A program made the position numbers and the translations under genes. Below, one piece after another: positions 26,890 to 39,500 of a DNA stretch of 64,000 nt; position 1 is the stretch's first letter, and every line of letters begins with the position of its first letter. This DNA comes from Tetrahymena thermophila SB210 (taxonomy: Eukaryota > Ciliophora > Oligohymenophorea > Hymenostomatida > Tetrahymenidae), in assembly GCF_000189635.1 (NCBI RefSeq), contig NW_002476567.1, forward strand, positions 310,001 through 374,000, written 5' to 3'. The notes beneath the pieces are model-generated. The model worked only from the letters and a program-made list of their open reading frames with translations. It was not told the DNA's origin and made no database searches.

Positions 26890-27698
26890 AATATCTGCTT
26901 TAGCTAAAAATTTGTTATAATTAATTTATTTTTCATGTAAATAAATATTTTATGTTTTATCTTTTTTATTAGAAATTTTTCAATTTTAAAAGAAATATTT
27001 AATTAATTTAATATTTTGAGATTATTCTTATTGAATTTAAAAGAAACAAAAATAAATTAAATGAAAGATAATAATAATAGCAAGCTTTTTTGACTAGATT
27101 ATTTTCTAATTTTATTTTTTCATAATAAATTTATTTGTTTAATATTTAATTAAGGAAATATTTCAATGTATTTAGTTAGCTAAATATTCTAATTTCTTTT
27201 TTCATCTTTTAAATAAAAGATAAAAGTTAATATTTTTAGAATTTTGTAAGAAAAAACTCATAATTTAATTAAATAAATTATCTTAAGTATTCTTTAAAAA
27301 AAATTATTAGATTTCCTATTTGTTAATTCAAACAGAAATAGACAAAATTTGTAGAAAATAATTTAGAATTGATTTTTGAATAGTTTCAATAATATAATTT
27401 TTAAGATTATTTCTCTTTTATAATTTATTGATTATGTAGGCATGTATATGTTTGTTCATTCATATAATTTATTATTAAAAATTCAAAAATACCTTTCTAT
27501 TTATTTTTTTTGAATCAGATTTAATATCTCTTAAAATAGCCAATCAACAAAATTTACTTGCAGGTTAGGTTTAATAAGTATATATTCAATCTCTGCAATC
27601 TTAAAATTAACAGGAGAAGATAAAAGAAAAAAAAAACAAATTATTTTAAAAAAATTAATTAAAAAGTTAATACTTTAAGTATATTCATCAGTATTAGA
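26890..27698. other. Intergenic region
   Basis: AT-rich spacer between two plus-strand genes. No ORF or structured element was recognised. Confidence 0.55.
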
Positions 27699-29050
27699 AT
27701 GACAGATATAAAAGGATATTTAAAAGACCGTTTGGTTGATAAATCTGATAATTTTGATTGTCTTATTTGCTTTGGCGTAGCAAGAAACCCTATTGAATGT
27801 TTAGGATGTGGGTAATTTACTTTAGCATTAGTTTTTATTAGTTTATTTATAAAATTACTCAGCCATCTAAATGACAAGATAATTAAAAAATTAGCATTCA
27901 AATAGATTTAAAAATTTTTCTTGCAGGTCTTAAAATTAATTTAAAGTTAACAAAACTAAAATACTTTTGTATATTTTATCACTCTTTTTCGCGATGCACT
28001 AATGTAAATTATTTTATAATAAAAATTAGTTAAATTTACTGCAAAAATTGCTAAGAAAATTGGAAGAAAGAAAATGGTTTTTATGAATGTATAAAATGTG
28101 AAAATAAAAAAATGAATCCTTTAAATTAGCATCTAATGGAAGCTTATGTTAATTTAAAATATAAATGTAATTGTAATTAAGTATTTAGCCTTTAAGACAT
28201 GGCAAAGCACGAAGATTTTTGCAACTAACCTAACTGTAAATATTTCTCTTTCTGTAATCTTAAAGTGTCTCCTAAATTCAAGGATTAACAACTATGTAGC
28301 TCTACTTGTCTTATTTTAGACCTAACTTAGTAAAATATAAAAGATCAAAAAAAACTATTTAAAGAAATAATGACAGTGTTAAATAAGAAAACTTCAAATA
28401 GTAATAATACAAATAGTACTTAACTTGTTAAATAGAATTCATTAAAAACTAGTGTCTAAGCTCCTAACATACCAATTGTGCCATTCATATAAATTAAAAA
28501 TAATTTTCCACCAAGTGGTAACTAACTATAATTTAAATGGGATTTAAATAATAAAGGTGACAATATAGTAATTTCAGCAGATGGATACAGTGTAAAATTA
28601 AAAGAGAGTGTGTATGTTTTTAAAAGTGTAATTGCCGATTAGGCATTTACAAAAGGCCAGCATTATTTTGAAATCTAACTCGATTAAATGACTGAAAACG
28701 AGCTCAAAATAGGTGTTGTAACTAATAATTTATTTAATAAGAACACAGCCTTTTGTGATTAAGAAAGTGGTTTTGGGTATTACACAATTGGAAAACTTAG
28801 AAACGGCTCTAATGCTCATGGATCTGATTATGGTGCAAAATTTAAAAATAGTGGAGTCTGTGGGGTTTTCCTTGATATGTAAAAAGGTATTTTGGCCTTT
28901 AGTTATAATAGCGCTTTTTTGGGTGTAGCTTTTAAAAACAGTGCTTTAACAAAATCCCCTATCTACGCATCTGTAGCACTCCTTCATACTGCCTCATTTA
29001 GCTTAAGAAGTGGTCTTAGCATTCCAAGTTGGGCTAGTAGTATAGTCTGA
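27699..29050 (+). CDS. RING / TRAF-like zinc finger / SPRY domain protein
   Basis: Two exons (27699-27811, 28030-29050) sum exactly to 377 residues. Residues ~21-65 form a RING-like finger: CLIC, NPIECLGCGQIYCKNC, a Trp (ENWKK) and YECIKC; a Cys stands where the classical RING has His. A TRAF-type zinc finger follows (YKCNCNQVFSLQDMAKHEDF, then CNQPNCKYFSFC). After a Ser/Asn-rich linker (STQLVKQNSLKTSVQAPN), the C-terminal half is a SPRY domain (GQHYFEIQLDQM, KIGVVTNN, FGYYTIGKLRNGS, GVFLDMQKGILAFSYN). RING plus SPRY suggests a substrate-selecting ubiquitin ligase of TRIM-like architecture. The target is unknown. It follows CHIP on the same strand but has its own spacer. Confidence 0.85.
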
Positions 29051-29769
29051 AAAAAATTTTTTTAAAGTTGGATTTTAACAAAGTCAATTATATAAATAAG
29101 TAGTTCAATAGTAAAGTGCAAATAAATGCTACTAAACAAATAAAAAAGGCATAAAAATATATAAGTATTAGAATTTTAAATTAATTAACTATGAGTTAGA
29201 AAAAAAGATTTTCTTTTAAAGTAAAATTATAATAAAACTAAATAAATCAATAAACAAATAAATAGCTAATTAAAAAAATTTACCTAAATATTTTGATTGT
29301 AGTTAAATCTTTAAATTATATAATTTATTATATTTTCACATGCTTTATTATTTTAATTTATTGGCAGTTTTTTTTAAAACAAATTAAATCAATTCAATTC
29401 ATTTGCTCAGATTAGAAATATAATTCAAACAACATGTTCTAACTCCTCGTTAATTAAGGGAATTTTAGACTACTTTGTGTTATTTGAAGAAAATACTAAA
29501 TTGAGAGGGTGTTTGATATATAATTTTTACATATTTTATTTAGTTTTTAGTAACTTAAAAAAAATATTTATCACTATTGATATTAATTGAACAAATAAGT
29601 TGTAGTTCTTCATTAAATAATCTTAGAAATATAAATAAATAATTAAAATTATTTTTTTATTAAATATAAAAATTTTCATATTAAATTACATACTTATTAC
29701 TCAATTTTCATTAATTTAAAGGGGAGAAAAAAGTGAAAGATAAATCCAAATATTAAACTAAAAGGATAT
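29051..29769. other. Intergenic region between convergent genes
   Basis: AT-rich sequence between the RING-SPRY stop and the PDE6-delta stop. Nothing recognised. Confidence 0.55.
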
Positions 29770-30228
29770 TCAAACATAAAATATGCGAACATTTATAGAA
29801 CAAATAAGATTATCTTCATCATAAAATTTTGTTTCGACCACCAAATTTCCACTTAAAATTTCAACAGGAATCATCTCTTCGGATGCTTAAATTATTGATT
29901 ACCAATTATTTGTAGATCCTGGAATTACAAATCCAAAATCAAATGAGAATTGCTCGATAGGCTAACCATTCAAACTAAATATTTACTTTAAGCTTAATTT
30001 TTTTATCGTATGAGCTGAAGAGAAGTTAATATCTCTACTCACTGATTTACATTATAATATTTCTTTTGGGATATTTGCCTAAATTTCTTTTTCGCTGTTT
30101 ATCAATTATTGAGAGTCTTAGCACACCCAAAGCTTATTGCCTGTATCAGCATCTCCCATAGTAAGCTCATTAATCTAAAAGCCTTATTTTATTAACTATG
30201 GATCAACTTTAACTGTTTATTTTACCAT
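29770..30228 (-). CDS. PDE6D: PDE6-delta-type prenyl-binding chaperone
   Basis: A single exon of 152 residues, the usual length (human about 150), with no intron. Conserved motifs are in order: GFQINELTMGDADTGNKLW, ANIPKEILQCKSVSRDINFS, SFDFGFVIPGSTNNWQSIIQ, SGNLVVETKFYDEDNLICS and the terminal VRIFYV. The protein forms an immunoglobulin-like beta sandwich that carries farnesylated or geranylgeranylated proteins through the cytosol and releases them at membranes or cilia under ARL2/ARL3 control. It fits a heavily ciliated cell. It is one of the most conserved genes in the window. Confidence 0.95.
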
Positions 30229-30564
30229 TGAATTGCTAAAAAAAAATTAAACAATAATATCAAAATTTTAAAATTAGTTAAAAATAAAAACTTTACAATA
30301 TTTTTTGTGACTAAGTACAAACAAATCTTTAATATTAATATTAAACTTGCTTATAATTTTTATCTCAACACTAATTATTTAATTGAAAGTATTAAAAAAT
30401 ATTCATTCATTGTAAAGTGTTAGCATTTTAATTCATTTCTTTAAACAATTTTTAATTTGACATTTTAATTATCCTCTTTTAATAATATTATTGTTCTACA
30501 TATTTACAAAAATACAAAAATAAATACTTTTAAAAGATATTAATTAATTCTTTGATAAAATATT
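30229..30564. other. Short intergenic region
   Basis: AT-rich spacer of 336 bases between PDE6-delta and the MAPEG-like gene, both on the minus strand. It should hold the PDE6-delta promoter. Nothing else seen. Confidence 0.55.
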
Positions 30565-31185
30565 TCAAAGATAAGATGAAAACATGTTATATCCTAAATT
30601 TTATAACAATAACATTATTGAGAGGAAATGACAAGGAATATGTCCAAATGCTCTTAGAGCAGGTACACCTGTAGCTACACCGACAGCATATGTAACACAA
30701 AAAACAATCCTCGATAAAATGTACAAAATACTCACACAAGCTAACACAACATTTTTCTAAAAGACTTGAGTTTGATCAGCATTTTAATTGTCAGAAAATG
30801 CGAAATAAAGTAAATTTCCTAAGAAGAAAAAGTAGTTTTATAAACTATTATTAAGTAATTTATTTAGAAAAGTAATAGGAAAAGGATCACTTCCATTTGC
30901 ATTAAGTTTAGTTCCTAGAATAATTCTGAATAGCATAGTTATTTATATTAACACACCTATTATCAAACCTAAGGCAAAGAGAACTTTACTAACTAATGAT
31001 AACCTTTCTTCTATGCTGTTTTCGTAGGGATTAATTTTCATTAGTGTTAAAATCTCACTTTTTTTAGTAAATATGAAATTCAAAGCTTAAAATGTGTATA
31101 TAACTGATACTGGAATAGGAATTCTCAGTAGGAGCTTTTGAAAGATTGATACTTTCTCATCCTATTTTTAGGTTTATTAGCTCAT
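30565..31185 (-). CDS. Small multi-pass membrane protein, MAPEG-like
   Basis: A single exon of 206 residues starting MSQQTQKQDEKVSIFQKLLL and ending at TGA. Four hydrophobic helices are visible: PIPVSVIYTFQALNFIF, SLVSKVLFALGLIIGVLINI, YFFFLGNLLYFAF and NVVLACVSILYILSRIVFCV. The last part (ILSRIVFCVTYAVGVATGVP then ALRAFGH) resembles the R-x3-Y...R-x-x-G end of MAPEG proteins (microsomal glutathione transferase and leukotriene C4 synthase family), and PYENSIEERL recalls their Asn-Glu motif. The match is weak; a family of unrelated four-helix proteins is also possible. No signal for the enzymatic substrate. Confidence 0.6.
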
Positions 31186-31797
31186 TTATCTTCTAAAAGT
31201 TCTGTTTTATTTTTATATTAAGTTTTAGTTTTTTTTTATTTTATTTATTGTTTATTTGATTTTATCTTTTAAATTACTGAATTTGAGCTAATTTAAAAGG
31301 TCAACTCAATTTTAAGCAATTAAGAAATACAAAACAATACAATTGTATATTACTTAGAGGTAGACTAATTAATTAAAGTTTTAAAGATAGAAAAACTTTT
31401 CTGGTAAACATTACATTTTTTTTTTTTGTTTATATTGAAATAGTATTTTTAATTTTGATAATAGAAACTTCTATTTAATGTAAATTTTTGTCATTTTAAT
31501 TATAATTATCAAAATATAAATCAAATGTGAAAGTTAATTATATTAGTTACTGAAAAAATTAAATTTTTAATTTTGAGAAAAGAAGACATTTCTAATTTAA
31601 AAAGTGTAAAAATTTAAGAAAAATAAATCTTTCATGTTTAGAAATTTTGATAATAAATTTTTAATTTTAAGAGGAATTATTTTTATATAAAATGCATTAT
31701 TGAAACAAATGAATTTTTAGCTGAAGAGCATCTTGAGAAATATATTATTTTAATGAATTATTTATTTATTTAAAAAAGTATATTTTTATTTATATCA
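31186..31797. other. Intergenic region
   Basis: AT-rich spacer between the MAPEG-like start and the Kelch gene stop. Nothing recognised. Confidence 0.55.
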
Positions 31798-34700
31798 TCA
31801 TTCGTAAGATATTTTTTATTTATTTTCGTTTGTAGGTGTTTTTATCTAAGTATTTGACTAAGTATCTACATTTATATTTTGCTTCAAAAACGTATTACGT
31901 TTATTAGGCACACGTGAGTATGGTTAGGTAGGGAATCTAGGTATTGGTAAAAAAGATTTAAAGTTGTGAAAGCTCAATTAGTTAACTAAAATTTTTTATT
32001 CATCCAATTCACTTTCTAACTCCTTAATTCTTTCAGAGAAGGGAATATATTCAAATTTAATATTATGAGAATTATTTTTATTAGATTTTTTATTATCCTT
32101 ATCATCTGCATTGCTTTATCTCATACCTGAAAATTAATGAATTAATTATGAATCTTCTCTTTCCTACATTTTCCCTGCAATTACATTGTCTTTTTAATTT
32201 AATATAATTTAAATGAATCCAAAATAAGTAGAAAAATATACCTAACTCCAAGACACTTACATGAGGCTATAAAAATCCATCAAGGTTGATACCGCCAAAA
32301 ACAACTAACTTTGATTCTGATTTAATTAATTAGAAATAAATTTAATAATATTAAAAATAATATATCTTTAATTTATTTATTTAATTCATTTTTAAAATAA
32401 GAGGTTTTTATTTTATAAAATAGTAAATTTTTACCATAAACACTTGATGAATGGTTGAATCTTGCATATGGTTATCTGCCATTAACTTAAATTTTGATCC
32501 AATTAAAATCATCAACGTTAAATAGGAAAAGATCACTAAAATAAACTTCGAGTTCATTGTCATTTTTACCACCATGAATTATAACAAAGTTAAATTCTTA
32601 AGAAAATTCCATAGTATGACCATATCTATTTTTAGGTCCAATGCCTTTTGTTTCTGGCTTAATCCACTGCATAGGCTTGATATCAGTCCTTAAAATTTTT
32701 AAATCTCCTAAGATCTCTCCTTTTGTATTTTTACCACCAAAGAAATAGACACCTTCTTGTTAAATCTATTTAAAAAGGATAATTAAAAAAATAAGAAAAA
32801 TAATGATTAATTCATTTAATTTTCAGATTTTAATTAATTTTGTACAAGACAATATTTTAAAAGAATATTAAAATTTATGAGTAAGCTCAATAAAATTTTT
32901 TTATGAAAAATTAAAAATATTTTGAAATTTCTTGTTATTGATTTGATGAAAATTGATTCTCTATGAAAGAAAAAAAATATTTTTTTGATATAATCTCCAA
33001 AAATAATTACAGATGCACCCCATTTAGTTACTTTCAGCTCTGCTGATTTGTAAATATTTATTTTTCCACACCTTTAGCTGTGATAAACAGGAACACATTT
33101 ATGATAAGATGATTCGAATTCTCCATTAACTACAGCCTCACTCCATGTTTATGTACCTATTGAATTATACGTCAAATTTTATTACAAATTTATAAATTTA
33201 AAAAATTGAATTTGTTTAATTATAATAATTGATCAACCAATCAAATTTATAAATTTATTTAATTCAATTGATATTTTAAGTCAAGCAAAATAAATATATA
33301 TCAAATTTATAAATTCAATTAAAAAACCTTCATTATTTAATGAATTATGAAAATATAATAGATAATTTATTATTTTACCTAAATCTAAAAACCACATGTC
33401 TCTTAATGATTGATCCTTGTTGTTCACTCCTCCATGAACTAAAAGATTTCGCCCAATTATACAAGAAGCATGATTTCTACGAGGTTAGAGAGGACCTCCA
33501 GTACAAGTAATATATTTCCATGCTCTTGTTTCCAAATTATATGAATAAACATCTAGTAAGCAATCTCTAAACTTAATTTAGTTCTAGGTCTGTCTATATT
33601 CTCCACCAAAAAATATTAAATTTTTTTTGTATAAGTGACAAGAATGTCCAAACCTAGCAGATGGTATGTTACCACTCATTTAGCTTGTTTTAACTTCCTG
33701 CCATTTAAATGTTTCTATTTAAAAATAATTTCATTTAATTAATAAAACTCGTGTATTTCATATTGGTAGATTTCAATTTTTATTTTAATGCAAATAACTG
33801 TGCAATTTTACCTAAATCAAGCTCGACTATTGTATTGTATAATTCCTTTCCTACTCCACCAAATAAATAGCCTTTTTTACCTTCTACAATCAAGCTTTAA
33901 CACTCTCTAATGTCTGGTTTCCAGTGGTTTTATTCAAAAGAATACCAATAAACAGAATAGTTTCCAGAAACAGAGTTTAAAAATCTTACTTTTTTATCAT
34001 CTTCTTCATTAAATTTATTATTTAATGGGTCAGGTTCACTATTTTATTGATTTGAACTAGTCCCATTGTTGTTGTTTGCATTTTTTACATTAATCTATTT
34101 AGTTGACCCAATAGCTCTATTTGTGCTAGGCTAGTTATTTTCTTTACTCTCTTCATTATTATTTTATGCTCCTTCTATAGTACCCTGTATCGATGTCAAT
34201 TTTTTATTTTTAAATATTGGATACTACCTTATTTTAGGCATCTTCTTTAAGACATCTTGCTGCTCTTTTATTCTTTGTTGCACATCTGAATAGCTATTCC
34301 AAGATTCAAACAAAAGGTTTCTATTAAGTTAGTGGTGAATATCTTTGTTATGAATTAGAGATAATTCTATTTTATTAAGCGGTCTTTATCCTAGTGATTG
34401 GGAACTACTCACTTATTTTCCATTACGTATGCGCCTAAATCCATTCTAAAAATTGATTCCATAATCGTTATCTTCATCGCTACTGCTTGATTCCTCGTTG
34501 TTTTAATCACTTTTTAATTGCTAGTTGATTTTTTTCTAAAGTTTTTATTACTATTCTGTAGTTTACATTTTTTCACCTGTCATCACAAACAGTTCATGAA
34601 AATCTAAATTCTAAAATGAGGGATTTTCTTAGTGAAGCTTAATAAATTATTGCTTATTTATCTCTTTGCTGTTTTTAAATGGAATGAATTTTGAGTGTTC

Positions 34701-35281
34701 AAGATCATTAAAACTTTCAGATATGTACTGCGATTTGCGTTTTTATTATTTTTTATTAGGATCTACTAACTAGCTCAATTACTGTGATTTTATATAATTT
34801 TATGTCTCATTTGAGTCAACTGGAATATGTAAAGTTATATCTGGATGTTTTGGGTCATTTTCTTAAACAGCTAATAGCTGCTGATACTTTGTCACAGAAA
34901 GTGAGCTAATTGGTATCTTCTTTTTTGTGAAGGCTTCTCCAAAAATATTTTTACAGCTAGGGCTCTTGCTCTTCATAGCCTATTAGTATGTTGAATTCAA
35001 ATTTTATAAGCTACTTATGTTTTAACTTGTATTAATACTATTATTTATAGTATAACCATTATTTTGTAAAGTATGTGAGCTAAATGATTTCTGGTTATTT
35101 GAATAAATATCTATATATTTTAGTGTATATTATTGTATTGATTATGAAATAACTAATTTAAAAGCTTTAAAATAACTTTGATTTTGATAAAGCTGTTTTG
35201 AAAATAGTTAAGTAAATAAATGTACGTACGTGGTAGAGAGATAGTCCCATTTTATTTGGAGTTAGATTATTGATTTTTCAT
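31798..35281 (-). CDS. Kelch-repeat (beta-propeller) protein
   Basis: Several exons. A short first exon from 35281 (MKNQQSNSKQNGTISLP) joins in phase to an exon containing MKSKSPSCKNIFGEAF; 34976 is the alternative start. About 350 residues of Ser/Gln/Asn-rich, acidic, probably disordered sequence come first. Kelch blades follow with the Gly-Gly pairs and spaced aromatic residues: GYLFGGVGKELYNT, SARFGHSCHLYKKNLIFFGG, RNHASCIIGRNLLVHGGVNN, GVYFFGGKNTKGEIL, RYGHTMEFSQEFNFVIIHGG and KLVVFGGINLDGFLQPHVSV. The C-terminus is a charged tail with KELESELDE. Kelch propellers usually serve as protein-binding scaffolds; there is no BTB or F-box, so the partner cannot be guessed. Confidence 0.82.
33185..33316. 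repeat. Three copies of a CAAATTTATAAATT word in a Kelch-gene intron
   Basis: The word CAAATTTATAAATT occurs near 33185, 33242 and 33302 within an intron, the last two exactly 60 bases apart. In such AT-rich DNA this may be chance or a decayed local duplication. Confidence 0.35.
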
Positions 35282-36539
35282 GCTATTACTTTTAAAAACA
35301 CAAGAATTAATACCTTTATTAAAATCTAACTTTATTTAATTAACAATTTAATTTTTACACAAATTTTAATACAAACTCTGTTGGATATAGATTTTGCTAT
35401 TATTATAATTTTTAGGATAGTTTGTAAAAAAAAAAAAAAATATGTGATTTAAATTAATTTGAGTAAATTAAAGTATTAATCAATGAAGTATGCATAAAAC
35501 ACACTTTTTAAGTCACTGTTTATTATATAATCAAAATTATTTTTATAAGCAGAGGTTGATAAAGTGATTATAAATATCCATTAGAATTGGTTGCTATCAA
35601 TCTATCTTGATTTTTGATTTTAGTATTTGACTGAACTCTTTTTATTTTTGGGAGATAGGTACTCAATTAAAAGATACAAAAATAATAATTAAATAAATAA
35701 ATCTTTATGTGAAACATTTCTATTATTTTTATAAAGTAAATATCTCTCTCTTTTTTTGAATCATAATTATTTATTTTCTTCAATTTAAAAGTTTCATAAT
35801 TCAATCATTTTTTGTAAAAGTTATTTATTTATTTAATAAGAATCATTATTTTTCCTTTAAAATTATAAGTTAAATAAAATATTTTTCTTTAAAATTATTT
35901 TTTTAAATTTTATTTAAAAAGAAAAATTTCTTACTTAATTATGAAATGCTACATTTCTTAAAAAGGTGAATTTAAATTAATTATTATAAGATTAATCAAC
36001 TAAATAAAAATATCTTAAATAACTTCTGTTTAAATTTTAAAAGTTAAAAAAATTTTTTGGTCATAATAATAAACAAATATAAAAATAATTTATTAAATTT
36101 TATATGATCTCATTTTAAAATATTTGTTAAAATTATAATAACATTTGATGAGAGTTAGATTATTATTATTAAATTTAATAACATTATTTGTTTAAATATA
36201 AATATCAATTTGATATTTTTTGATTTCTATCTTTAATTAGAATATTAAAAGGTAACTATATATTTATAATTTTAATAATAACTATTTTGTTAGATTTAAA
36301 AATACTTAATCAGGTTAAAATATTTTTTTAAAATCATGCTTCTAAAATAATGAATGAATTATTATAATGATAATTCTTTTAAAAAATTTAAAGATAAAAA
36401 ATATACAGTTTAATTTTCATTATAAATGATTAATTTCTCTTTAAATTTTGGTTATAATTTTTAAATTGGATTTGCGTAAAATTTAAAAGTAGAAGAAAAA
36501 ATTTCTAATTAATTTTTTAGATTGATAAATTTTTGAATT
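35282..36539. other. Intergenic region between divergent genes
   Basis: About 1.25 kb of AT-rich sequence between the Kelch gene (minus) and the dynein-like gene (plus), so it should hold both promoters. It has an A13 run near 35430. No coding signal. Confidence 0.55.
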
Positions 36540-39500
36540 ATGGAAGTAGACTATAAAAACTTAATATCAGTGAAAAATCCATGTAAATATTTTGGCTAAT
36601 TAGGTTATAATACAAAATAATTTTTAGAATATTTAAGGAGACCAGTAAAATTACCTTAAGTCTTCATTAAGACCTTTTAAAAGTCTAATTCTCCTGACAA
36701 TCCTCTAAGCAAAAACTCAATATTGTAGACTTATTGTAACAGAAATATGAAATAATTTTTATTCAGAATTTAATAAAAAAACTTAGGAATAGAAGCTTAG
36801 AGTCAGCAAGAAAATAGCTTGAAGAACAATAAAGTAGCAGTATTTAAAACAAATTTATTATAAGAAAATCTTCTTCGAAAAGCCCTTAGAGATTAAATCC
36901 TAATGAGAAAAATAATGTTAAGTTAAATAAAGCTATTCATTAAATGAGTCCTACTTATAATAATCTAAACAGTAGCTTTGAAATTGATAAGTAATAAGAA
37001 AATAGTTACATTTACTATAATTAAGCAAACTAAGTACTATAATCTGAATAATTAAGGAGAGAAATTTATCCTATTCGCACTATACCTTATTTGCCTAAAT
37101 AAGCTATATTAAAAAGTCCTCCCAAATATAAAATAAAATAGGCTGATATACAAACTAAAGAAGATAGCTTCTTTGATAATATTTAAATGGGTATGGATAC
37201 ACTGTAAGAGTAATCTTCGTAAAAAGAAGATACAAGCTAGGAAGAAGATTCTTAAATATTTATAACAAACAATTAGAATAGTTATAGCAATGTTTCATCA
37301 GTAAAATCCTCTTTTGATTAAAATAAAAATTAAATGGGCTCAACAAAAAAAGAATAAAAAATTCATAAAGAGGTTAGCTTAAATACCTATTAATAGAGCT
37401 TAAAAAAATAAACCAGCATTTTAATATCAAATAAATCAATTTTAGATTCTGAGATATAGATTAAACAATAAAGTGATATAAGTTCTTCAGAGATTGATTC
37501 AAAGCATCTCTTGTACTTACCAAAGTAAGAAAAAGAAGTAGTATAGAAGAAAAATTAATTACAATAAATATAACCTACACAAAACGAAACTTCAAGTGAA
37601 AAAATCGAATATATTTCAAGTCACTTCTCTTAGTATTCTCCTAAAAATTAAAAATTTTAGAATAAAGTAGATACTCAAGGATTCAGTTCTTTTTATGATA
37701 AATAAGTTAATTAAAGATATTCTATAGAAAAAACTAGTGACTCAGTAATACAATCGCAAAATTAAATAGCAAATTAAGTAAAAAAAAAAACAATTTTTCA
37801 AAAAAATAATTTTATTTTTTTAAAACTAATTAGAACCAAAGGAAATAAAAAACTTTGAAATAATTTTTTCAAGGTGTTCTTAAAATGATAGGTCCTATTA
37901 TTGCATTTAGAAAGCAGTCTATTAAGAGAGAAAGGGCAAGAACAATGCCTAAGAAGAAAACAATATTTAATAAAGATAATTAGAGGCATTCTAACTTAGG
38001 AATTCTTACTTCAGGTATGTATTTAAAAATATGATCGAATTTATTGGTTTTTTTTGATATTTTTTTTTTGGTATAAAATAGAATTTATAAAATCAAACAG
38101 CTTAGTTAATTCAAATGATGAGTTAGAGTTATTTGATAATATTAAGTAAGATAAGACTCTAATTAATATAGATCTGAATAAAAAGAATCCTAATTAAAAG
38201 AGGTACAGTAACATGTATACTTATTAGTCTCTCTTAGAAATTAAAATTTAAAATATGAACTTGAATAAGCAGCTCCTATTTAATAAAATTGAAACTTTTG
38301 ATGAGGAGGCAGCCAATAAATTAGTATAAGATGGGCTGAATATAAAAAATATAGAGTTAGAAGCAGTAATGTTTTATTTGCTTTATTAAATCTTATTTTT
38401 TTTTATTAAATAGAATATAGTAGAAAATGATTTAACTCCTGAAGCTTGGATAAAAAAGATATAAAACATGAATCTACCTTACCAGGCTCGGTGCTTATTT
38501 TATAAAGATAAGAAGTATAAATTATACTTTACCTCTTTTTTTTTTGTATTTTTAATTATATTTTATAGAAGAAAACAAAATTTGATTTTAAAATGAATTT
38601 TAATCAAACATAATTTGTAAAATAGATATGTTTGGGAAAAAGTAAATATCTTAGAGTATTCAGAAGAGAAAATGAAGTACCTTGTTGAGTTCATTGAGGG
38701 AGGTTAAAAAAAATTTGTAAACAGAAATGTAATCGCATTTAGGTATTTTATTTAAAATAAAAATTTTTTTTAAATTGGAAGAAAATTTTTATATTTGATT
38801 AATGAAAAATTAAATTTTTTAAAATATTCATATTATTATTAAATAATTAATTACTCTATAAGTAATTGCTATGACATATTTTTATCTATTAAATTAATAT
38901 AATTTATTTTGATGATTATTATATTTTTATTCAGATTTGAAAAAATGGAGAATATAATTTCAAGGATAGAAACGATAATTAGTAAAAGTAAACTTGTTTA
39001 AGATGAGAAAAAATTTTAGATTTTTGTTAGTAAGGTTGATGATTCTTTAGTGGAAAATATGCAGTCAGAATAAAAATAAAGAATTTTTAATTTATGTCTT
39101 AGATAAGACTACTTGAAGAATGTAAAAAAGAAAATTTTAAGTGAAGCAATTCTCCATCAAATGTCTTAAGAAGTTGACAAATTATATAAGCATAAAATGA
39201 AAGAGATTTTGGTCATTTATTAAATGTAAAAGCCAGAATTTCAAGAATACTTTTATAAAGAAGCAGACCTTGAACCAAGGTTATTATATGCTCCAAGCTT
39301 TCCTTTTATGACAAGCATTTATAGAAGTGAAAATTTTGCTTAAATAACAAAGTACTTCCTCTTGAAAAGAAATGTTTTTTTAAAAAATGAGTGCTAAAAA
39401 TCTCTAAGCTAAGTACAAAATATCAACATTTAGTTTGGGATGAAACCAGCTTTCGATATTTAAATTGAAACAATAAAGCCACCAAAAAATATAGATCAGT

